20,597 nucleotides of DNA from JAYZDF01 sp036337945 (GTDB lineage: Bacteria; Myxococcota; Kuafuiibacteriia; Kuafuiibacteriales; Kuafuiibacteriaceae): positions 1 through 20,597 of the forward strand of contig JAYZDF010000095.1 in assembly GCA_036337945.1 (NCBI GenBank). Reading direction: 5' to 3'. The stretch's first letter is position 1, and each line of letters starts with the position of its first letter. Both the position numbers and the translations under genes were made by a program. Of the stretch, positions 16,658 to 20,597 are shown piece by piece. A model generated the notes under the pieces. That model did no database searches, was not told the DNA's origin, and was given only the letters and a program-made list of their open reading frames with translations.

Positions 16658-17475
16658 GTCAGTCCGTACAAGTCGGAGAATTCACGATTGGACACGGTGC
16701 GCCGCTAGCGCTTTTGGCCGGCCCGTGTGTCATTCAAGAAAAGTCCTTTATGCTTGAGCACGCCCGACGACTCAAAGAGATCGCTGACGAGCACGAGTTC
16801 CCAATGGTTTTTAAGGCGAGTTTCGATAAGGCCAACCGAACCTCGAAATCGAGTTTTCGAGGTCCGGGCGTAGAGCGAGGGCTTGAAATTCTGAGCGCCA
16901 TCAAAGCAAAGCTTAATCTCCCCATCGTGACAGACGTCCACTTGCCTGAGCAGTGCGAAAAAGTTGGCCAAGTCGCTGATATTCTTCAGATTCCAGCTTT
17001 TTTATGTCGGCAGACGGACCTGATTGTAGCCGCCGCCGAGACCAATCGAGTCGTAAATATAAAGAAAGGCCAGTTTCTCGCAGCCGATGACATGTCCTTC
17101 GCTGTAGCGAAGGCAAGTTCGGCTTCTGGCGTTTTAGTCACGGAACGAGGAACCAGTTTTGGCTATCGCGACTTGGTCGTAGATATGCGAAATCTGGGTG
17201 TAATGCGAGAATTCGCACCCGTAATCATGGATGGTACACATGCCGTTCAACGGCCAGGCAGCGAAAAAGGAAAGACCGGTGGCGACCGGACCCTGGTTCC
17301 GACGCTGATCCGGGCTGCCGTAGCCGTGGGCGTTGACGCCCTATTCCTTGAAGTTCATCCGACACCTGATGAGGCACCATCGGATGGCCCCAATTCCCTT
17401 GATTACCAAGGCCTGGTAGAAGTATTGGTGCAAGCTAAAGCACTAGATAGTGCTTTGCGTGAACAGAGAAAATAA
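16654..17475 (+). CDS. kdsA: Kdo-8-phosphate synthase, metal-dependent class
   Basis: KdsA condenses phosphoenolpyruvate with arabinose-5-phosphate to give Kdo-8-phosphate. The protein has 273 residues. Key blocks are LLAGPCVIQ at 20-28, FKASFDKANRTS at 53-64, TDVH at 93-96, and GGDRTLVPTL at 209-218. A cysteine (C25) stands where the metal-independent E. coli enzyme has asparagine. H196, E233 and D244 keep the spacing of the other metal ligands known from the Aquifex enzyme, so this is a class II, metal-dependent form. The ATG overlaps the pyrG stop by four bases, implying coupling. kdsC follows after 3 nt. Confidence 0.95.
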   Translation: MSQSVQVGEFTIGHGAPLALLAGPCVIQEKSFMLEHARRLKEIADEHEFPMVFKASFDKANRTSKSSFRGPGVERGLEILSAIKAKLNLPIVTDVHLPEQCEKVGQVADILQIPAFLCRQTDLIVAAAETNRVVNIKKGQFLAADDMSFAVAKASSASGVLVTERGTSFGYRDLVVDMRNLGVMREFAPVIMDGTHAVQRPGSEKGKTGGDRTLVPTLIRAAVAVGVDALFLEVHPTPDEAPSDGPNSLDYQGLVEVLVQAKALDSALREQRK

Positions 17476-17478
17476 ATC

Positions 17479-18003
17479 ATGTCTATGCCTCCAAATTCAT
17501 CCCAAGTTGAATCCAATGCGAAACGCATCCGTACTCTGATTCTCGACGTGGACGGAGTCCTCACCGACGGTGCGGTTCACTATCTTTCCGACGGAACAGA
17601 ATTCAAAAGTTTTCATGTTCGTGACGGACTTGGTGTGCAGCTCATGCGCGCAGCCGGTTGTCATGTTGCGATCATCTCAGGAAGAGAAAGCGAATCAGTC
17701 ACTCGTAGAGCTCGAGAGCTTGGAATCGACCCCGTGTATCAGGGCGTCGATGATAAAGTGGGAGCGTTTGAGGAAATTTTGTACAATCTCGATTGCTCAG
17801 AACAGCAAACAGCATACATCGGTGATGACTTGCCAGATCTTCCGTTGATTAAACGTTGCGGCCTTGGTTTTGCTGTCGCAGACGCCGCACCTGAGGTTCG
17901 AACTGCAGCGCAAGTTGTATTGCGCTCAGCCGGCGGTAAAGGCGCAGTAAGAGAAGCCTGCGAGCTCATTCTAAAAGCGAAAGGCAGCTGGAACGTCTAC
18001 TAA
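17479..18003 (+). CDS. kdsC: Kdo-8-phosphate phosphatase (HAD family)
   Basis: KdsC hydrolyses Kdo-8-phosphate to Kdo. The protein has 174 residues with no cap domain, as usual for this tetrameric HAD subfamily. The nucleophile and acid are D23 and D25 in LDVDGVLTDG. FHVRDGLGVQL at 45-55 and IISGRESESV at 65-74 follow, then YQGVDDK, the metal-binding GDD at 115-117, and the C-terminal GGKGAVREACELIL. Two ATGs at 17479 and 17485 are both possible starts; the upstream one is used here. It starts 3 nt after the kdsA stop. In many relatives lptC and lptA follow kdsC, but here a gene of unknown function does. Confidence 0.95.
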   Translation: MSMPPNSSQVESNAKRIRTLILDVDGVLTDGAVHYLSDGTEFKSFHVRDGLGVQLMRAAGCHVAIISGRESESVTRRARELGIDPVYQGVDDKVGAFEEILYNLDCSEQQTAYIGDDLPDLPLIKRCGLGFAVADAAPEVRTAAQVVLRSAGGKGAVREACELILKAKGSWNVY

Positions 18004-18031
18004 GAGACGACGGCAGCCGACGAGCACACAA

Positions 18032-18457
18032 ATGAAACGGAGTTTACTTGCGTTCTTAGGTCTTTCGAAAGAAGCAAAGGTAACGGTTCGAACGGACGAC
18101 GTTGATGTCACCATTATTGGTAATCAGCATCACGTCCAACATATACTCAAATCTGTCAAAGCCGCTTTGGAAGAACTTCTAGACGAAAACTCAGTTCAGC
18201 GAATCGGCTCAGTCAATTTAGAACAAGGAACAGAAAGCTTAGTCGTACGTCCCACAGAGCTTGACGAGTTTGACTCACCCTACGCAATCCCAGAACATCG
18301 CACTGTAGAAAAGATAGAGAAACTCGCCCTACCTGACGGAACAAGCGCCGATGAGATAGAAGAAGAAACCAGCACGCACGAACAGTTTTCTGACACAGAA
18401 CCTTCGGGAGAGAGTATCACCAATCCGAATAATCCACGTGTCATTAGTAAGGATTAG
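18032..18457 (+). CDS. Hypothetical protein at the end of the Kdo operon
   Basis: I do not recognise this 141-residue protein. The first 60 residues look folded: a basic N-terminus (MKRSLLAFLGLSKEAK), two predicted beta strands (VTVRTDD, VDVTIIG) and a helix (about 33-52, VQHILKSVKAALEELL). From about residue 60 on it is rich in Glu, Asp, Ser, Thr and Pro and is probably disordered and acidic. There is no signal peptide, membrane segment or cysteine. It begins 28 nt after kdsC on the same strand, so it is likely cotranscribed. It does not resemble LptC, which often occupies this place. The ribosome site is weak, so the gene is supported mainly by its uninterrupted frame, position and lack of competing ORFs. 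Confidence 0.65.
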   Translation: MKRSLLAFLGLSKEAKVTVRTDDVDVTIIGNQHHVQHILKSVKAALEELLDENSVQRIGSVNLEQGTESLVVRPTELDEFDSPYAIPEHRTVEKIEKLALPDGTSADEIEEETSTHEQFSDTEPSGESITNPNNPRVISKD

Positions 18458-18490
18458 TTTGGGTGGGGCGCTAAGTCCCCGAGGCATCAA

Positions 18491-19777
18491 CTAGGATGCG
18501 GTTCGTTCAATTTCTTTGAAGATGAGTTGCGGACGCTTTTTGTCGCGGATTGTTTCCTCAGTAATCACAACCTCAATAATATCTTTCTTCGCCGGAACTT
18601 CGAACATTGTTTCGAGAAGAATTTTTTCGAGAATGCCCCTGAGGCCGCGGGCGCCAGTTCCTTTTTCTAAAGCTTGTCGAGCAATCGCTCGAATTGCACC
18701 TTCGGCGAACGTGAGCTTCACACCATCGAGTTCTAACAAGCGGACGTATTGCTTCGTTAGCGCGTTCTTTGGTTTGGTGAGGATCTCTTGCAGCGCTTCT
18801 TCATCCAGCTCGTCAAGCGTCGCAACCACAGGAATACGTCCAGTAAACTCTGGAATCATTCCAAACTTCAACAAATCCGGCGGTTGTACTTCTTTGAAGT
18901 ACTCGCCAACTTTTTTGTCTCGCTTCGCTTTGATTTCCGCGCCGAAGCCCATTTGTTTCTTGCCAACACGTCGTTCGATGATTTGTTCCAGTCCACAAAA
19001 TGCACCGCCACAAATAAACAAGATGTTTGTTGTGTCCATTTGAACAAAGTCTTGTTGAGGATGCTTCCGTCCACCTTTTGGTGGCAGGTTGGCCATGGTT
19101 CCTTCCAGGATTTTTAGCAGAGCTTGCTGAACACCTTCACCACTCACATCTCGAGTAATTGAAGGAGATTCACTTTTCCGGGCAACCTTGTCGATTTCAT
19201 CGACATAGACAATCCCACGACTGGCTCGTTCCATATCGTTGTCAGCAGCCTGCAAGAGATTGACAAGAATGTTCTCGACGTCCTCACCAACGTAACCCGC
19301 CTCGGTCAGAGTCGTTGCGTCGGCAATCGTGAACGGCACGTTCAAAATTCGAGCGAGGGTCTGAGCCAACAATGTTTTGCCGCTTCCCGAGGGGCCGAGC
19401 AAAAGGATGTTTGATTTTTGAAGTTCTACATCATCATCGAGTTGATCTTCTGCGTCTTCCGCGGATTGAGAGTAGATTCGCTTGTAGTGGTTATGAACAG
19501 CCACCGCTAAAGTCTTCTTGGCTCGCTCTTGTCCGATCACATACTCGTCGAGCACTTTTTTGATATCTGCGGGCTTTGGAATGACCAACTCTGCGCTGGT
19601 TTCCGTTTCACGGTCTTTTTCTTCAGCAATAATGTCGTTACATAAGCCGATGCATTCATCGCAAATATACACAGTCGGCCCTGCGATGAGCTTCTTGACC
19701 TCTTTTTGAGACTTTCCACAGAAGGAACAAGTCAGGTTCCCACTGTATGTCTCGTCATTTTTTCCTCGCTCTGACAT
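18491..19777 (-). CDS. clpX: ATP-dependent Clp protease ATP-binding subunit ClpX
   Basis: ClpX is the hexameric AAA+ unfoldase that feeds tagged proteins to ClpP. The protein has 428 residues. The N-terminal zinc-binding domain has C17, C20, C39 and C42. Walker A is GPSGSGKT at 128-135, pore loop GYVG lies at 161-164, Walker B is IVYVDEID at 189-196, and the RKSESPSITRDVSGEGVQ segment follows. The ClpP-docking loop reads MGF instead of the usual IGF, a conservative change. The C-terminal GTGARGLR sensor-2 motif is present. The gene begins 69 nt after clpP on the same strand, in the standard tig-clpP-clpX order. It is convergent with the Kdo operon. Confidence 0.97.
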   Translation of the reverse strand: MSERGKNDETYSGNLTCSFCGKSQKEVKKLIAGPTVYICDECIGLCNDIIAEEKDRETETSAELVIPKPADIKKVLDEYVIGQERAKKTLAVAVHNHYKRIYSQSAEDAEDQLDDDVELQKSNILLLGPSGSGKTLLAQTLARILNVPFTIADATTLTEAGYVGEDVENILVNLLQAADNDMERASRGIVYVDEIDKVARKSESPSITRDVSGEGVQQALLKILEGTMANLPPKGGRKHPQQDFVQMDTTNILFICGGAFCGLEQIIERRVGKKQMGFGAEIKAKRDKKVGEYFKEVQPPDLLKFGMIPEFTGRIPVVATLDELDEEALQEILTKPKNALTKQYVRLLELDGVKLTFAEGAIRAIARQALEKGTGARGLRGILEKILLETMFEVPAKKDIIEVVITEETIRDKKRPQLIFKEIERTAS

Positions 19778-19846
19778 TCAGCTTCTTTATCTGGCCTGAA
19801 CCGATGCTACTTTTCAAGGAACTGGCCAATATTTCCAGTTTAAACC

Positions 19847-20455
19847 CTAATCTGCTTCAGGTTCAGGCAGTTTATGCGCAACCACGACTTCGTCTACCAG
19901 GCCATAATCTTTCGCCTCGGTTGCAGACATATAATAGTCCCGATCTCCGTCTTTAGCTATCTGTTCGGCAGTTTTTCCAGTGTGATGCGCTAAGATTCCG
20001 TTCAATTTATCTTTAATCTTAAGAATTTCCCTAGCTTGGATTTCAATATCTGAGGCCTGACCACGGGCTCCACCTAACGGTTGGTGAATCATGACTCGCG
20101 AATTAGGAAGTACCCTGCGCTTTCCTTCCGTCCCTGCTGCTAGGATCACTGCACCCATGGAGGCAGCCTGGCCAATGCAAATGGTTGAAATCGGACATCG
20201 AACGTACTGCATGGTGTCGTAAATTGCTAACCCAGCGGACACCGATCCGCCCGGGCTATTAATATACAGATTCACGTCTTTTTCTGGGTCTTCTGATTCC
20301 AAAAAGAGTAGCTGCGCAACGATTACGTTGGCAATATCGTCCGTCACCTCGGTCCCGAGAAAGACGATCCGGTCTTTCATTAATCGAGACCAGATATCAT
20401 AAGCCCGCTCTCCGCGGTGGGTTTGTTCAATGACGGTCGGTACCAAATATGGCAA
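19847..20455 (-). CDS. clpP: ATP-dependent Clp protease proteolytic subunit
   Basis: ClpP is the barrel-shaped serine protease that partners ClpX. The protein has 202 residues. The catalytic triad is S99 in GQAASMGA, H124 in MIHQPLGG and D173 in GDRDYYMSA, matching S97, H122 and D171 of mature E. coli ClpP. The N-terminus MPYLVPTVIEQTHRGERAYD is the normal mature-type start, with no long propeptide. The start codon is TTG, supported by AAGGGAG 6 nt upstream. It follows tig by 18 nt and precedes clpX. Confidence 0.97.
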   Translation of the reverse strand: MPYLVPTVIEQTHRGERAYDIWSRLMKDRIVFLGTEVTDDIANVIVAQLLFLESEDPEKDVNLYINSPGGSVSAGLAIYDTMQYVRCPISTICIGQAASMGAVILAAGTEGKRRVLPNSRVMIHQPLGGARGQASDIEIQAREILKIKDKLNGILAHHTGKTAEQIAKDGDRDYYMSATEAKDYGLVDEVVVAHKLPEPEAD

Positions 20456-20461
20456 AGCTTA

Positions 20462-20468
20462 CTCCCTT
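20462..20468 (-). promoter_or_regulatory. Strong ribosome binding site for the TTG start of clpP
   Basis: The minus strand reads AAGGGAG, 6 nt before TTG at 20455. The strong site may offset the weak start codon. Confidence 0.65.
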
Positions 20469-20473
20469 AGACT

Positions 20474-20597
20474 CTACTCCTGATCGGAGTTTTCATCTTG
20501 AACTTGATCGTCCTCTGATTCGGACTCGGAAGCAACCCTTTCGGTGATATTTGCTTTATCCAAAATTGCATCCAAGGCCTTATCTTGTTTCATGTCA
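20474..20597 (-). CDS. tig: Trigger factor, C-terminal end only (cut by window edge)
   Basis: Only the last 40 codons and the TAG stop lie in the window; the rest is beyond position 20597. The visible part reads DMKQDKALDAILDKANITER and then a very acidic tail rich in Glu, Asp, Ser and Gln. KQDKALDAILDKA matches the conserved final helix of trigger factor, the ribosome-associated folding chaperone with prolyl isomerase activity. The position directly upstream of clpP, on the same strand with an 18-nt gap, is the standard one for tig. The identification rests on this helix plus the context. Confidence 0.85.
   Translation of the reverse strand, partial: DMKQDKALDAILDKANITERVASESESEDDQVQDENSDQE

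Noticed and set aside
18465..18480. GGGG ... CCCC hairpin between the Kdo operon and clpX as a two-way terminator
   Set aside because: Only four pairs form and neither strand has a T-tract after it.
19820..19840. AACTGG ... CCAGTT inverted repeat in the clpP-clpX gap
   Set aside because: A 6-bp stem with a 9-nt loop and no T-run; it could reduce read-through slightly but is too weak to call.

Overview
The window looks like ordinary chromosome from a Gram-negative bacterium of the former Deltaproteobacteria, most likely Myxococcota or Bradymonadota. Three things point there. A Kdo (LPS) biosynthesis cluster shows an outer membrane. The tig-clpP-clpX order is standard for proteobacteria-like genomes. 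A giant lipoprotein built from a vWA domain, RCC1 repeats and Cys-rich NCGxCG repeats is a style typical of myxobacteria-like genomes. The taxon is inferred from gene style only. Gene density is very high and no tRNA, rRNA, insertion sequence, phage gene or CRISPR array was seen.

Layout. (1) 2-6154, minus: a complete 2050-residue secreted lipoprotein with an N-terminal vWA domain, two seven-repeat RCC1 propellers, a run of twelve Cys-rich repeats between them, and a C-terminal jelly-roll-like domain. (2) 6155-6408: divergent regulatory region. (3) 6409-9551, plus: argG, a methyltransferase translationally coupled to it, and dusA. (4) 9553-11778, minus: a compact operon of a DUF1415 protein, a SirB1/transglutaminase-like protein with TPRs, and an alpha/beta hydrolase. 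(5) 11866-12759, plus: thrB (homoserine kinase). (6) 12760-14124, minus: a family 2 glycosyltransferase fused to a TPR-like region. (7) 14266-18457, plus: kdsB-pyrG-kdsA-kdsC and a small acidic protein of unknown function, behind a plausible sigma70 promoter. (8) 18491-20597, minus: tig (3' end only), clpP, clpX.

How the genes work together. The kds cluster makes and activates Kdo: KdsA forms Kdo-8-phosphate, KdsC removes the phosphate, and KdsB joins Kdo to CTP, which PyrG supplies. The neighbouring glycosyltransferase may act on the same envelope glycans (inference). Trigger factor, ClpP and ClpX form the usual chaperone/protease operon. argG and thrB are amino-acid biosynthesis genes with no visible pathway partners here.

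The most unusual element is the giant lipoprotein. Its RCC1 units have a nearly exact 150-bp period, its Cys-rich units form an 84-residue higher-order repeat with a 36-bp identical stretch, and a module made of Cys-rich units, a CGWFC linker and a propeller is present twice. No clearly new multi-gene system was recognised.
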